From Ectobacillus panaciterrae DSM 19096 (GTDB lineage: Bacteria; Bacillota; Bacilli; Bacillales; Bacillaceae_G): a stretch of 64,000 nt of DNA. A program made the translations under genes and the position numbers. Shown here piece by piece: positions 34,900 through 44,030 of this stretch; the first letter of the stretch is position 1; every line of letters begins with the position of its first letter. The stretch covers positions 237,936 through 301,935 of the forward strand of contig NZ_KE387246.1 of assembly GCF_000430785.1 (NCBI RefSeq). The letters run 5' to 3'. The notes under the pieces are model-generated. The model searched no databases. It saw only the letters and a program-made list of their open reading frames with translations, and was not told the origin of the DNA.

Positions 34900-35730
34900 A
34901 TGTGGCTTTTTGCAGCGTTGATGACAACCATCAGTTTTGGATTAAACAACACCATTTTTAAGTGGAGCACAGTACAGGGAATATCGAAAGTAAGCATTCA
35001 ATTTTTCTTTTATTCTATTGCTTTTTTATTAACCCTCGGTTATGGAGTAGTCATGCAGGCTTTTCATCCTAATTTAATTTCTATTTTTCTAGGTGCGCTT
35101 ATCGGTATATTAAATGCTAATGGAAATGTTCAGATGTCCCGGGCTTTTGAAAAGGGACCGGCCAGCTTAACCTCACCATTAATTGCAGCTAATGCTATTT
35201 TTCCGATCCTGGCTGCAGGACTTATCTTTCATGAGCACATCTCACCCATTCAATGGATCGGGATTTTATGTATGATGGGATCTGCAATGGTCATTCAGTA
35301 TACACCTGGTTCGAAAGGAAATGTAAACTATGTACCATGGGTTGTTCGAATCATACTTGCGGTTCTTTCTTTTGGAATTCTTGGAATTTTAATGAAAACT
35401 TCTTCTTATCTTCATATCAACCCTTTAGATACGCTTGTGGCGATGTATGGAGGCGGGAGTATTTATCTAGCTCTTTGGTTTAGGAAAGAAAAAACGCAAT
35501 TGCGTGAAATAAAGATTGGCGCTTTTGTTGCTGTATTAAGTGTAGTAGGCTTTAGTTGTTATTTTTACGCTTTACGGACAGGAATGGCTAGTATTGTATT
35601 TCCTGTTGTTAGTTTAAACTGTCTAGTAGTTGTGCTTGCAGGCTGTTATATGTTTAAAGAGAGATTAAGGATGTATCAAGTCTTTGGCATTATTTCTGCG
35701 TTACTTGGACTTATTCTTACAAAAGTATAG
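34900..35730 (+). CDS. EamA/DMT-family transporter
   Basis: 276 aa with ten hydrophobic segments in two EamA halves (TTISFGLNNTIFKWSTVQGI.., SLTSPLIAANAIFPILAAGL). It exports or imports small metabolites; the substrate is unknown. AGAAGGAAGC precedes the ATG. It is monocistronic with its own terminator. Confidence 0.87.
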   Translation: MWLFAALMTTISFGLNNTIFKWSTVQGISKVSIQFFFYSIAFLLTLGYGVVMQAFHPNLISIFLGALIGILNANGNVQMSRAFEKGPASLTSPLIAANAIFPILAAGLIFHEHISPIQWIGILCMMGSAMVIQYTPGSKGNVNYVPWVVRIILAVLSFGILGILMKTSSYLHINPLDTLVAMYGGGSIYLALWFRKEKTQLREIKIGAFVAVLSVVGFSCYFYALRTGMASIVFPVVSLNCLVVVLAGCYMFKERLRMYQVFGIISALLGLILTKV

Positions 35731-35753
35731 TCTCTCCTCTAATTTAAGGATAG

Positions 35754-35789
35754 TGCCCCCTTTGTAAGTATTAGTGGTAAAGGGGGCTT
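35754..35789 (+). terminator. Terminator of the EamA gene
   Basis: GCCCCCTTT..AAAGGGGGC followed by TTGTTT. Confidence 0.8.
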
Positions 35790-35832
35790 GTTTCATGTTT
35801 ATAGGCTTTGTAAAAGCAACAGGATCTAACAT

Positions 35833-36705
35833 TTAGTTTGACCTTAACAGCGTTTTTACACATTCAATAAACTTTTTGGCAGCAGGAGAGATTTCCTTTA
35901 GAGATGTTACAGCGATGCCGATAGATCGATGCTGTTCTGGCTCTAGACTAAGAATGGTAACGTTATGCGGCAGACCTTGCAGAACTAATTCAGGAATGAC
36001 ACTTACGCCTAGTTCATTTTCCACCAAGGCTATAATAGCTTGGTCATCAGCCATTTCGAATTTGTTTTTGAGAGTAACACGGGTCTCTTTAAATATACGT
36101 TTTATATCGTGGTCATAACCGGACTTTTGTATGATAAAGGATTCATTCTCTAATTGTTCCATACGGATCTTATCTTGATTACCAAGAGGATGATTGTATG
36201 GAAGGATACAAACCAACCTGTCTTCTTTTAGAGGTATCGTTTCAAAACCTTCTAATGTAGGTAAAGTAACAAAACCAAAATCTACAACTCCGTTAGTAAT
36301 CCACTGTTCAATGTCCTGATAGCCTCCCTGTAGAATCTTAATTTCTATAGAGGGATGCTCTTGTTTAAAATGCTTCATACATCTAGGCAGCCATTGAATA
36401 CAAACACTTGTAAATGCCCCTATCCGAACTGTACCAACTTCAAGTCCGTTGATAGAGGCGGCTTCTTGCTTCATTTTTTCATTCCAATGTAGAATAGTTC
36501 GTATATATCTTAAGATTCTCTGTCCATTGCTTGTTAAAGTGATGCCAGACCGGCTCCTAATCAGTAAAGAGAATCCAAGTTCAGATTCAAGATTTGCGAT
36601 AGAATAACTAACAGCAGATTGAGTTAAATTTAAAGCTTCCGCAGCTTTGGTTAGATTACCCAGTTCGACAACAGTGTTAAAAACCTCATATTTCGCAAGG
36701 CTCAT
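35833..36705 (-). CDS. LysR-family transcriptional regulator
   Basis: 290 aa. The N-terminal winged helix (AAEALNLTQSAVSYSIANLE) and a LysR substrate domain (about 90-290) are clear. The ATG at 36705 has AGGAATG at a proper distance; another ATG nine bases upstream sits too close to it. It is divergent from the DUF554 gene, the likely target. Confidence 0.9.
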   Translation of the reverse strand: MSLAKYEVFNTVVELGNLTKAAEALNLTQSAVSYSIANLESELGFSLLIRSRSGITLTSNGQRILRYIRTILHWNEKMKQEAASINGLEVGTVRIGAFTSVCIQWLPRCMKHFKQEHPSIEIKILQGGYQDIEQWITNGVVDFGFVTLPTLEGFETIPLKEDRLVCILPYNHPLGNQDKIRMEQLENESFIIQKSGYDHDIKRIFKETRVTLKNKFEMADDQAIIALVENELGVSVIPELVLQGLPHNVTILSLEPEQHRSIGIAVTSLKEISPAAKKFIECVKTLLRSN

Positions 36706-36830
36706 TTTTATCATTCCTATCCATAAATTTTATTCATGTTAAACATTAAAAACTTTGATTTTATTTATATGTAGTTTACCCCTATAATTTGAGAAACCAC
36801 AACTATATAGAAATGGACAGGTGAAAGAAA

Positions 36831-37544
36831 ATGATTTTAATGGGGGCTTTAGTAAACGGAATAGGTGTAAGTATTGGTACTTTATTAGGTAGTCTACTTC
36901 GTCGTATACCGGATAGTATGAAGGACACTGTTATGAATATAATGGGTTTAGCCATTATAGTCTTGGGAGTACAAATGGGATTTAAAAGTGAGAACTTCCT
37001 TATCGTGATTTTAAGTCTTGTCATTGGGGCAGTAATTGGTGAGTTATTTGCCTTAGAAGATAAAATAACTAGCCTAGGAGGTTGGTTAGAGAAAAAAGTC
37101 GGCTCAAGTAAGGAGGGAAGTATATCTCAAGGATTTATAACAGGTACTTTAATCTTTGTTGTTGGAGCAATGGGGATCATTGGTGCTTTAGATAGCGGCA
37201 TTAGGGGTAATCATGATGTGTTATACACGAAAGCTATTATAGATGCATTTATAGCGTTAATATTAACTACAACATTAGGTATTGGGGTCTTATTTTCTGC
37301 AATTCCTGTCATTTTATATGAAGGTTCAATTGCTATTTTTGCAACTCAAATTGATCGGTTTATTCCTGATGCTTTAATGAATAATTTTATTATAGAAATG
37401 ACAGCTACCGGTGGGATTATGATCATTGCTATAGGTTCAAATTTAATAGGGATCACAAAAATCAAAGTAGCTAATCTTCTTCCTGGAATATTAGTGACTG
37501 CACTGCTTGTTTCAATTATTTACGGTTTTAAATCGTATTTATAA
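36831..37544 (+). CDS. DUF554-family membrane protein (YdfK-like)
   Basis: 237 aa, about seven hydrophobic segments. Typical family features are GALVNGIGVSIGTLLGSLL and the GAMGIIGALDSGIRGNHDVL loop. Function is unknown; transport has been proposed for the family. AGGTGAAAG precedes the ATG. Divergent from the LysR gene with a 125-base shared promoter region. Confidence 0.88.
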   Translation: MILMGALVNGIGVSIGTLLGSLLRRIPDSMKDTVMNIMGLAIIVLGVQMGFKSENFLIVILSLVIGAVIGELFALEDKITSLGGWLEKKVGSSKEGSISQGFITGTLIFVVGAMGIIGALDSGIRGNHDVLYTKAIIDAFIALILTTTLGIGVLFSAIPVILYEGSIAIFATQIDRFIPDALMNNFIIEMTATGGIMIIAIGSNLIGITKIKVANLLPGILVTALLVSIIYGFKSYL

Positions 37545-37640
37545 ATACAAGTATATTTAATTTAATAAAATTCATAATTCAAGTTTTCCAAATTTTAAAC
37601 AACTAAATATAACTGACTTATAGATTCAGCATACAGTTGA

Positions 37641-37745
37641 AGTTTGGATAGTAAATGTGTGAAATTGGATAGTAAATGGTCCAAGTTGGATAGTAAACGG
37701 TGCAAGTTGAGAGATGCAGCATGAAATGTTGAAGAAACTAGTCAG
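37641..37745. repeat. Tandem 21-22-bp repeats followed by the dispersed host repeat
   Basis: Three units of the type AGTTGGATAGTAAANGGTNCA (37641-37704), then GAGAGATGCAGC..GAAGAAAC-TA-GTCAG, which matches both flanks of repeat copy 3. The TA at 37739-37740 is the unoccupied target. Confidence 0.75.
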
Positions 37746-37771
37746 TTATATATAAATAGGAATCCTAACTA

Positions 37772-37836
37772 CTGATAACATTGATTATGTGAACAAGAAA
37801 TCCCTTCAGAACACAGGGTCTGAAGGGTATTTTTAT
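37772..37836 (+). terminator. Repeated GATAAC motif with terminator
   Basis: CTGATAACATTGATTATGTG (from 37772) is followed by a hairpin CCCTTCAG/CTGAAGGG and TTTTTAT. No gene directly precedes it. Confidence 0.6.
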
Positions 37837-38048
37837 AGTGGCTGAGGTTTTTCTTCAACAGAGCAGGTTATTGCAATCTGTTCATCTCTAATTAATGAAG
37901 AATTTAAGGTATTTTCATTGGTTTTTAATGTTAAAAGAGTACAGTTTAAATTGTGTCTCAATAAAACTCTTGTTTTCGTGAACAATTCAACATATATGCA
38001 CGATCAAGTAACCAATTATCAATCCCAAAAGGAAAGAAGGATTCATTA

Positions 38049-38843
38049 ATGGAACATTGCGAGCAAATTCAAGACGATAATAGGAGAATTCGACAGATGT
38101 TGAATAAAGTTCCGGAAGTTACGATCTTTTTCTGGATCACTAAGGTACTGACCACTGGAATGGGCGAAGTGTTTTCTGATTATCTAGTCAAGCATCTAAA
38201 TCCGATAATTGCGGTAGCTCTCGCGGGAATTGGTCTAGTAGCCTTGTTGGTACTGCAATTCTCAATACACCGATATGTAGCATGGATCTACTGGTTAGTT
38301 GTCATTATGATCAGTATATTTGGCACGATGGCTGCTGATGTTGTGCATGCTGTGCTGGGCATCCCGTACCTTATATCAACCATGTTCTTTATGATGGCGC
38401 TAACCATTATCTTTGTAATCTGGTACAAGATCGAGAAAACTCTGTCTATACACAGCATCTACACCCGTCATCGTGAGGCTTTTTACTGGTCCATCGTAAT
38501 GGGAACGTTCGCGCTCGGCACCTCTGCGGGAGACATGACCGCGTCAACCATGCACTTAGGTTACTTCTCTTCAGGGGTTCTGTTTGCCATCTTGCTTGCT
38601 ATCCCTGCTCTGAGTTATTGGTTGTTTAATCTAAATAAGACTTTTGTTTTCTGGTTCGCTTACATCATGACACGTCCGGTAGGAGCCTCATTTTCGGACT
38701 GGATCTCGGTACCTCATAGTCGCAATGGTCTTGGTCTAGGCGAAGGTCCGGTCAGCCTTGGTTTAACGATTATTATCTTTGTCCTTGTCGGCTATCTAGC
38801 GGTCAATCGCAGAGATGTTAAGGACGAACATGCTGCGGCATAG
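38049..38843 (+). CDS. Membrane protein with four DUF347 repeats
   Basis: 264 aa. Four internal repeats are visible: ITKVLTTGMGEVFSDYL, VVIMISIFGTMAADVVHAV, SIVMGTFALGTSAGDMTA and FAYIMTRPVGASFSDWI. Each repeat is a helix pair with a conserved Gly/Asp. The family (COG4705) is of unknown function. GAAAGGAAGG precedes the ATG. A MITE-like element follows within 20 bases of the stop. Confidence 0.87.
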   Translation: MEHCEQIQDDNRRIRQMLNKVPEVTIFFWITKVLTTGMGEVFSDYLVKHLNPIIAVALAGIGLVALLVLQFSIHRYVAWIYWLVVIMISIFGTMAADVVHAVLGIPYLISTMFFMMALTIIFVIWYKIEKTLSIHSIYTRHREAFYWSIVMGTFALGTSAGDMTASTMHLGYFSSGVLFAILLAIPALSYWLFNLNKTFVFWFAYIMTRPVGASFSDWISVPHSRNGLGLGEGPVSLGLTIIIFVLVGYLAVNRRDVKDEHAAA

Positions 38844-38861
38844 ACAAAGAGTATCGAATAT

Positions 38862-38989
38862 GAGACTGTTGACAAACTAAAAAGGCTAACTACAAAGCAC
38901 ATAATATAGTTCAGTAAAAAAGAAGATGAACACTACATTTTGTAGAGCTTCATCTTCTTTTTGTTTGGAACAGGTATTTGTCAACAGCC
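38862..38989. mobile_element. 128-bp miniature element with 7-bp target duplication
   Basis: Inner inverted repeats CTGTTGACAAA (38866-38876) and TTTGTCAACAG (38977-38987). CGAATAT flanks both ends (38855-38861 and 38990-38996), the likely target duplication. Inside is a long hairpin (AAGATGAA..CTTCATCTT). It is unrelated to the TA-flanked family. Confidence 0.65.
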
Positions 38990-39174
38990 CGAATATCGAT
39001 GCTCTTTTTGCTGATTGTGCTACATGGACGGCTAATGAGTCCTAGTGTTAAGTAAACCACATATATTTACTTCCAATAATGATGAGTTGTTTATTTTCAA
39101 TATTTCAACAGGTACTGCTTAACCCCCGCTCAGAGGAATGAAAAGAAAGATACAGCAACGAAGAAATGATTCCA

Positions 39175-39285
39175 TCATTTACTTTTAGAGTCGAGGTACT
39201 TTACGTTTAGATAAATGGTTAATACAGACCCAACTAAAAAGATCAATTGACCAGAAAGTGAACTAGGAGAAAGGTATTCCAACAT
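39175..39285 (-). CDS. 36-aa predicted membrane peptide
   Basis: MLEYLSPSSLSGQLIFLVGS then VLTIYLNVKYLDSKSK: one hydrophobic segment with a basic tail. GGGATGGTGAT lies upstream of the ATG. It is not recognised and could be chance. It is divergent from the MarR gene and its two operator-like boxes. Confidence 0.35.
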   Translation of the reverse strand: MLEYLSPSSLSGQLIFLVGSVLTIYLNVKYLDSKSK

Positions 39286-39437
39286 GATTAAATCACCATC
39301 CCACATATGTTTTTAAGGTGTAAACAAGCAAAGGAATATTCATTTTAGTTATAAATAAAAGAAAGAGTGTACGGCCTTTATGAAATGCACAAACTGATGG
39401 AAAGAATCATGATAGCAGATTTATTCTCCTTTATTTT

Positions 39438-39486
39438 TATCGTATTACGATATAAATTTATATTTTTATTATATCGTGTTAAGATA
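39438..39486. promoter_or_regulatory. Two MarR-type operator boxes
   Basis: TATCGTATTACGATA (39438-39452, perfect palindrome) and TATCGTGTTAAGATA (39472-39486, 13 of 15 identical), 34 bases apart, directly upstream of the marR-type gene. Autorepression is likely. Confidence 0.65.
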
Positions 39487-39523
39487 TAAATATCAATCAT
39501 AAATAGAAAAGAGGTCACTTATT

Positions 39524-39913
39524 TTGAACTCACTTTTATCCAAAGAAGTTTATGAATATCTAGGGGAGTTTAGATATCAGTTAAGAAAGTTTCAGAAATT
39601 CAGTGATTCTGCCGCACAACAGCTAGGTTTAACACCTCAGCAACACCAATTGATATTAGCAATTCAAGGCTATCCGGGCCGTGACTTCGCTACCCCAAGA
39701 GAACTAGCGGAGAGACTGCAAATAACGCATCATGCCTGCGTAGGCCTGATTGACCGATGTGAACAGCTTGAATTCGTTTCACGACGGGAAAATCCGGAAG
39801 ATGGTCGGAGTGTATTAATTGAAGTAACCCCTAAAGGGATTCAAATTCTTGAGAAGCTATCTGAAATTCATCTCGAAGAAATAAAAAAAATCGGTTTGTT
39901 TAAGGATTTTTGA
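39524..39913 (+). CDS. MarR-family transcriptional regulator
   Basis: 129 aa. The winged-helix core has LTPQQHQLILAIQGYP, ATPRELAERLQITHHACVGL and RRENPEDGRSVLIEVTPKG (wing with the conserved Asp-x-Arg). TTG start with AGAGGTC upstream. Two palindromes precede it. Its targets are not evident; neighbouring candidates are the DUF347 gene and itself. Confidence 0.88.
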   Translation: MNSLLSKEVYEYLGEFRYQLRKFQKFSDSAAQQLGLTPQQHQLILAIQGYPGRDFATPRELAERLQITHHACVGLIDRCEQLEFVSRRENPEDGRSVLIEVTPKGIQILEKLSEIHLEEIKKIGLFKDF

Positions 39914-40338
39914 TAAAACTCAATGAGAACTCTTGCCGACAGAACACGGATATTAGAGGAACTTCCTCTAAACATGATTATGTAAAGAAGCCAACGAGAT
40001 CTGAATCAGGTCTCGTTTTTTGTTAGCTATTCAAACAAAGAGAGAAGAGCAGAAGGAGTTTTTGTCTCCATCTAGAAAAACCATGGGTACATAAAAGTTG
40101 CAACAATGTCTCTAGGACTGTTTGCCTAACTGCCGATAACACTGATTATGTCAACACTTGCACCAGAACCCGAAATAATGTATTTACTATCCAAATTGCC
40201 ATTCTATGCTTCTAGTGAACTATTTTTGCACCGGGATGTAGTGAAAATATTTAAAATATTTTCACTACTGTTTGTAGTTTTTTGTATTTTTCTGTAGTTT
40301 TTATTTTAAATTAAAGATATGTTGTTCTAGAACAAATG
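39914..40338. other. Gene-poor stretch with terminator and repeat fragments
   Basis: Terminator AACGAGATC..GGTCTCGTT-TTTT at 39993-40022. A GATAAC motif (CCGATAACACTGATTATGTC, 40133-40152) is followed by a single IS6-like end (CTTGCACCAGAACCC, about 40158-40172). No gene is seen. Confidence 0.55.
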
Positions 40339-40352
40339 TGAAAGCGCTTAAA
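40339..40352 (+). promoter_or_regulatory. cre site (CcpA) upstream of the symporter gene
   Basis: TGAAAGCGCTTAAA agrees with TGAAAGCGCTTTCA at 12 of 14 positions, 78 bases before the start. Confidence 0.6.
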
Positions 40353-40429
40353 GATGTTTGGTAGATTTCTTCTGGTTTTATGGGAGAATAGGAGATTCAC
40401 GAAGTAGTAAGAAGCGAAAGGGGACAAAT

Positions 40430-41695
40430 ATGAAGAAATTAGGATTAGCTTGGCAAATTTTAATTGGTCTTGCAGTCGGTATCGCAGTAGGGGCCGTATT
40501 CTACGGAAATCCAGCTGTATCCACATACTTACAACCAATTGGGGATATTTTTATTCACTTAATTAAAATGATTGTTGTGCCAATTGTTGTAGCGAGTATC
40601 GTAGTCGGAGTAGCGGGTGTAGGGGACATCAAGAAGCTCGGTAAGCTCGGCGGCAAAACTATTCTGTATTTTGAGATTATTACAACCATTGCTATTGTTG
40701 TAGGCTTGTTGGTTGCAAACGTATCCCATCCAGGTACAGGTGTGGATATGAAGCAGTTGAAGAAAACGGATATTTCCACTTATGTAAGTACGACTGAACA
40801 AGTACAGCACCATTCTTTTGCTGATACATTTGTAAATATCGTTCCTACAAATATCATTGATTCATTAGCAAAAGGCAATATGCTTGCAATCATTTTCTTT
40901 TCTGTATTGTTCGGCCTCGGAGTGGCAGCCATCGGAGAAAGAGGAAAGCCGGTTCTTCACTTTTTCCAAGGTGTAGCGGATGCCATGTTTTATATAACAA
41001 ATCAGATTATGAAATTTGCTCCGTTTGGTGTATTTGCGTTAATTGGCGTAACGGTTTCTAAATTTGGTGTAGGATCACTGATACCCCTCGGTAAGTTAGT
41101 AGTAGTAGTATATGGTGCTATGTTTTTCTTCGTAATTGTTGTATTGGGTATCGTAGCGAAACTGGCTGGAGTTAACATTTTCCATTTTATAAAAATCCTA
41201 AAAGATGAACTGATCTTAGCCTATTCTACAGCAAGCTCAGAGACGGTTTTGCCAAAGATTATGGAGAAGATGGAGAAATTCGGATGTCCGAAAGCCATTA
41301 CATCGTTTGTGATTCCAACAGGCTATTCCTTTAACCTTGATGGTTCGACATTATATCAAGCAATCGCAGCGATGTTCTTAGCGCAAATGTACGGGATTGA
41401 TATGCCGATTTCACAGCAAATCACATTATTGCTTGTGTTGATGCTTACTTCTAAAGGGATTGCCGGTGTACCGGGTGTATCTTTCGTAGTATTGTTAGCG
41501 ACTCTTGGATCTGTTGGTGTTCCTGCAGAAGGCTTGGCGTTCATCGCTGGTATCGACCGTATTCTTGATATGGCTCGTACAGCCGTAAACGTAGTAGGAA
41601 ATTCCCTCGCAGCGGTTGTAATGTCCAAGTGGGAAGGCGAGTACAACGAAACACAAGGTCAAGAATATTTAAGAGAAGTGCAAAAGGCATCTTAA
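40430..41695 (+). CDS. Dicarboxylate/amino acid:cation symporter (GltP/GltT type)
   Basis: 421 aa with eight membrane segments and re-entrant loops. Family hallmarks are the serine-rich STASSETVLPKIM hairpin, the GYSFNLDGSTLYQ motif (TM7) and LTSKGIAGVPG (second hairpin). It takes up glutamate or aspartate with H+ or Na+. I chose the ATG at 40430 with AAAGGGG upstream. The cre site suggests carbon catabolite control, and the ansA/aspA neighbours fit aspartate metabolism. Confidence 0.92.
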   Translation: MKKLGLAWQILIGLAVGIAVGAVFYGNPAVSTYLQPIGDIFIHLIKMIVVPIVVASIVVGVAGVGDIKKLGKLGGKTILYFEIITTIAIVVGLLVANVSHPGTGVDMKQLKKTDISTYVSTTEQVQHHSFADTFVNIVPTNIIDSLAKGNMLAIIFFSVLFGLGVAAIGERGKPVLHFFQGVADAMFYITNQIMKFAPFGVFALIGVTVSKFGVGSLIPLGKLVVVVYGAMFFFVIVVLGIVAKLAGVNIFHFIKILKDELILAYSTASSETVLPKIMEKMEKFGCPKAITSFVIPTGYSFNLDGSTLYQAIAAMFLAQMYGIDMPISQQITLLLVLMLTSKGIAGVPGVSFVVLLATLGSVGVPAEGLAFIAGIDRILDMARTAVNVVGNSLAAVVMSKWEGEYNETQGQEYLREVQKAS

Positions 41696-41755
41696 TGATG
41701 TTGAAGAATGCATCAGATTTAAAATACGTTATTCTTTCTTTATAACTCATAGTTA

Positions 41756-41789
41756 AAAGAGCCACGCTTATAAAACGTGGCTCTTTTTG
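41756..41789 (+). terminator. Terminator of the symporter gene
   Basis: AAAGAGCCACG..CGTGGCTCTTTTT. Confidence 0.85.
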
Positions 41790-42156
41790 TATTTGTTGAG
41801 CTGCACCAAGTATATTTTGAATGCTAACGCTGTTCGTTCTTTTTCTATATATGAGTGAATTAATTATCTGATTATGGTGTCCAAGTAGTAGATGAGAGTT
41901 TCATTAATATTTGGAAATATATCCAATGCAGCCGGTAGCTGCTCAAGGTCTGGTTTTCTGGGGAATACGCTCATTAATTGGTGAAGACATGGTAAAAAAG
42001 GTAATAGAAAGTGTTCAATCCGTTGGGCAAGGATTGAAGCCGCAAAACATGTAAAGAATAAAAATCAGACCGAAACTCGGGTCTGATTTTTTAATTTAGA
42101 ACGATTTGACCTGTTGGCTAAAAATCGTATTGGGACAAAAACACGTAATTTTTGTA
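41790..42156. other. Gene-poor stretch with an orphan repeat end and a possible gene stub
   Basis: CTATATATGAGTGAAT (41845-41860) is exactly the terminal repeat of the MITE-like family without its core. A frame ending at 42054 (..RSLIGEDMVKKVIESVQSVG..) is followed by a terminator (ATCAGACC/GGGTCTGAT, 42059-42093) and looks like a gene end. Confidence 0.45.
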
Positions 42157-42207
42157 CGTACTTCCAATCATGTGAAGTTATATAAACTTCACATGATTGG
42201 AAGTATG
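42157..42207. repeat. Long perfect hairpin
   Basis: ACTTCCAATCATGTGAAGTT, loop ATATA, then its exact complement. The stem is more than 20 bp with no T-run. It lies 36 bases beyond the ansR stop. Confidence 0.8.
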
Positions 42208-42242
42208 CATGTATCTTTTCAATTAACAGTAATAAAGGGTAC

Positions 42243-42584
42243 TTAATCAAGAGACGTTTTTATATCTCGTTTTACCCGAGTAAATGCAATAAAATCACAA
42301 ATCTCCTCAGCCGTTAGAGGAATCTCATCTAGAGAGAGCACCATATCTTTGGAATGTAATAGTTCAGTTAGTTCGAGTTTCGGTTGGTTATCATCTGTCC
42401 GATTCAACATATAATCAACCGTTGTGTCAAATAAATCCCCGATTTGCAACAATGCTTGCAAAGAAGGCTCTCTATATCCAGATTCGTAGCCGGCATAGGT
42501 ACTTTTCGCGATTCCGAGACGATCGGCTGTTTCTTGCAAGGACCACTTCCTGCTCTTTCTAAGATTTACTAATCGTTGTAACAC
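42243..42584 (-). CDS. ansR: AnsR, XRE-type repressor of the asparagine operon
   Basis: 113 aa. An N-terminal helix-turn-helix (LQETADRLGIAKSTYAGYES) and a C-terminal effector part are present. Length and divergent position next to ansA match Bacillus subtilis AnsR, which represses ansAB without aspartate. The GTG start has GGAGTAGGG upstream. Confidence 0.88.
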   Translation of the reverse strand: MLQRLVNLRKSRKWSLQETADRLGIAKSTYAGYESGYREPSLQALLQIGDLFDTTVDYMLNRTDDNQPKLELTELLHSKDMVLSLDEIPLTAEEICDFIAFTRVKRDIKTSLD

Positions 42585-42653
42585 TGTATCCCTACTCCCA
42601 TGTTAATTTTTTTTGATTATAACATGTGAAACATTCATATAAAAGAAAAAAAT

Positions 42654-42733
42654 GTACGCGTAACGAATACAAATGTTGATTTATGTCCGGATTTGATCTT
42701 ATAATAGACTATAATAATATGCGTTATGCGTAC
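42654..42733 (+). promoter_or_regulatory. ansA promoter flanked by inverted AnsR-type boxes
   Basis: GTACGCGTAACG (42654-42665) and CGTTATGCGTAC (42722-42733) are inverted copies with 11 of 12 matches. Between them lie TTGATT (42676) and TATAAT (42700-42705), spaced by 18. AnsR binding to both sides would block the promoter. Confidence 0.6.
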
Positions 42734-42771
42734 AAAAGGATGAAAAATAAACTCGAATGGGAAGGTCAGCG

Positions 42772-43776
42772 ATGAAGAAACTATTATTAATTGCAACAGG
42801 TGGAACAATTGCATCAGTTGAGGGGAAGGAAGGACTTGTTCCTGGATTGTCTGCTGAGGAACTACTGGAATATTTTCAGGACACATCTCAGTCAGTTGAT
42901 GTAACGAGTCAAATTCTTATGAACAGAGACAGCACGAATATGCAGCCGGAGCATTGGGTTGAAATGGCTGAAGTGATTGCTCAAAATTACGAACAATATG
43001 ACGGATTTGTGATCACTCATGGGACAGATACGTTAGCATATACTTCAGCGGCGTTATCCTATATGCTGCAAGGTTTACAAAAACCCGTCGTCATAACGGG
43101 CTCGCAGGTTCCCATCAGCTTCAAAAAAACAGATGCGAAAAAGAATATATCTGATGCACTGCGCTTCGCATGTGAAGATATTGGCGGTGTCTTCGTCGTA
43201 TTTGATGGACGCGTGATCATCGGTACAAGGGCTGTCAAAATGAGAACAAAAAGCTACGATGCGTTTGAAAGTATCAATCATCCATACGTTGCTTATGTGG
43301 ACGCAAAGGAAGTGCGATATCAATGGAAACCTGCGTCCTCTTCTGACGAATTTCTAGTGAATACTAGCTTGTGTCCAGATGTATTCCTCATGAAATTGTA
43401 TCCTGGAACGAAACCAGAGATATTTGATTGTCTGAAGGGTTTGTATAAAGGGATTATTATTGAAAGTTTTGGTAACGGTGGATTGCCTTTTGAGGGGCGA
43501 AACTTGTTGGCGAAAATTCAAGAGCTTACGGAAGCTGGTATTGCCGTAGTTATAACCACGCAATGTTTGGAAGAAGGGGAAGACTTGCTTCTTTATGAAG
43601 TAGGACGCAAGGTAGCACAACATCGCGTTATTTTATCTGGAGATATGAACACAGAGGCTATCGTCGCCAAGCTGATGTGGGCTCTTGGACAAACCAATTG
43701 TATAGAAGAAATCAAGGAGATTGTAGAAACTCCTTTGGCAGAGGATTCGACTGCTGGATTTGAAAAAGAAGACTAG
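42772..43776 (+). CDS. ansA: L-asparaginase AnsA
   Basis: 334 aa and cytosolic. Both catalytic threonine motifs are present: ATGGTIAS near the N-terminus and [14 protein letters not shown] near residue 85. The C-terminal domain binds substrate in the tetramer. It hydrolyses asparagine to aspartate and ammonia. GGAAGGT precedes the ATG. It is followed by aspA; a repeat element sits between them. Confidence 0.95.
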   Translation: MKKLLLIATGGTIASVEGKEGLVPGLSAEELLEYFQDTSQSVDVTSQILMNRDSTNMQPEHWVEMAEVIAQNYEQYDGFVITHGTDTLAYTSAALSYMLQGLQKPVVITGSQVPISFKKTDAKKNISDALRFACEDIGGVFVVFDGRVIIGTRAVKMRTKSYDAFESINHPYVAYVDAKEVRYQWKPASSSDEFLVNTSLCPDVFLMKLYPGTKPEIFDCLKGLYKGIIIESFGNGGLPFEGRNLLAKIQELTEAGIAVVITTQCLEEGEDLLLYEVGRKVAQHRVILSGDMNTEAIVAKLMWALGQTNCIEEIKEIVETPLAEDSTAGFEKED

Positions 43777-43799
43777 TCGTTAATAAGGTCATTTTATAT

Positions 43800-43970
43800 A
43801 CAAGTAAATAAAAAAACCGTTTATAGTGGAGAGAGATCATGCGGCGATGTGCAGAAGCGGTCAAACCTTTGGTTCATGCAAGGGTAAACCAGAGAGAAGA
43901 AGTATACCATGCTCCCTTTTGGTTGCACATCGCACATGGACATGTCGAAATTATAATTTGCTCATATATA
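43800..43970 (+). mobile_element. MITE-like repeat, copy 7
   Basis: Left end TATATACAAGTAAAT, right end TTTGCTCATATATA, hairpin ACCTTTG/CAAGGGT with the short loop. Inserted between ansA and aspA, 60 bases before the aspA start. Confidence 0.87.
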
Positions 43971-44030
43971 GGCTAATCATGTTTCTGTTAAACAGTCAAA
44001 TGTTGCTTATAAAATAGAGGGGGAAATATC

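Noticed and set aside
41892-42054. Short frame ending ..KVIESVQSVGQGLKPQNM before a terminator
   Set aside because: No ribosome binding site and no recognised family; kept only as a possible gene stub.
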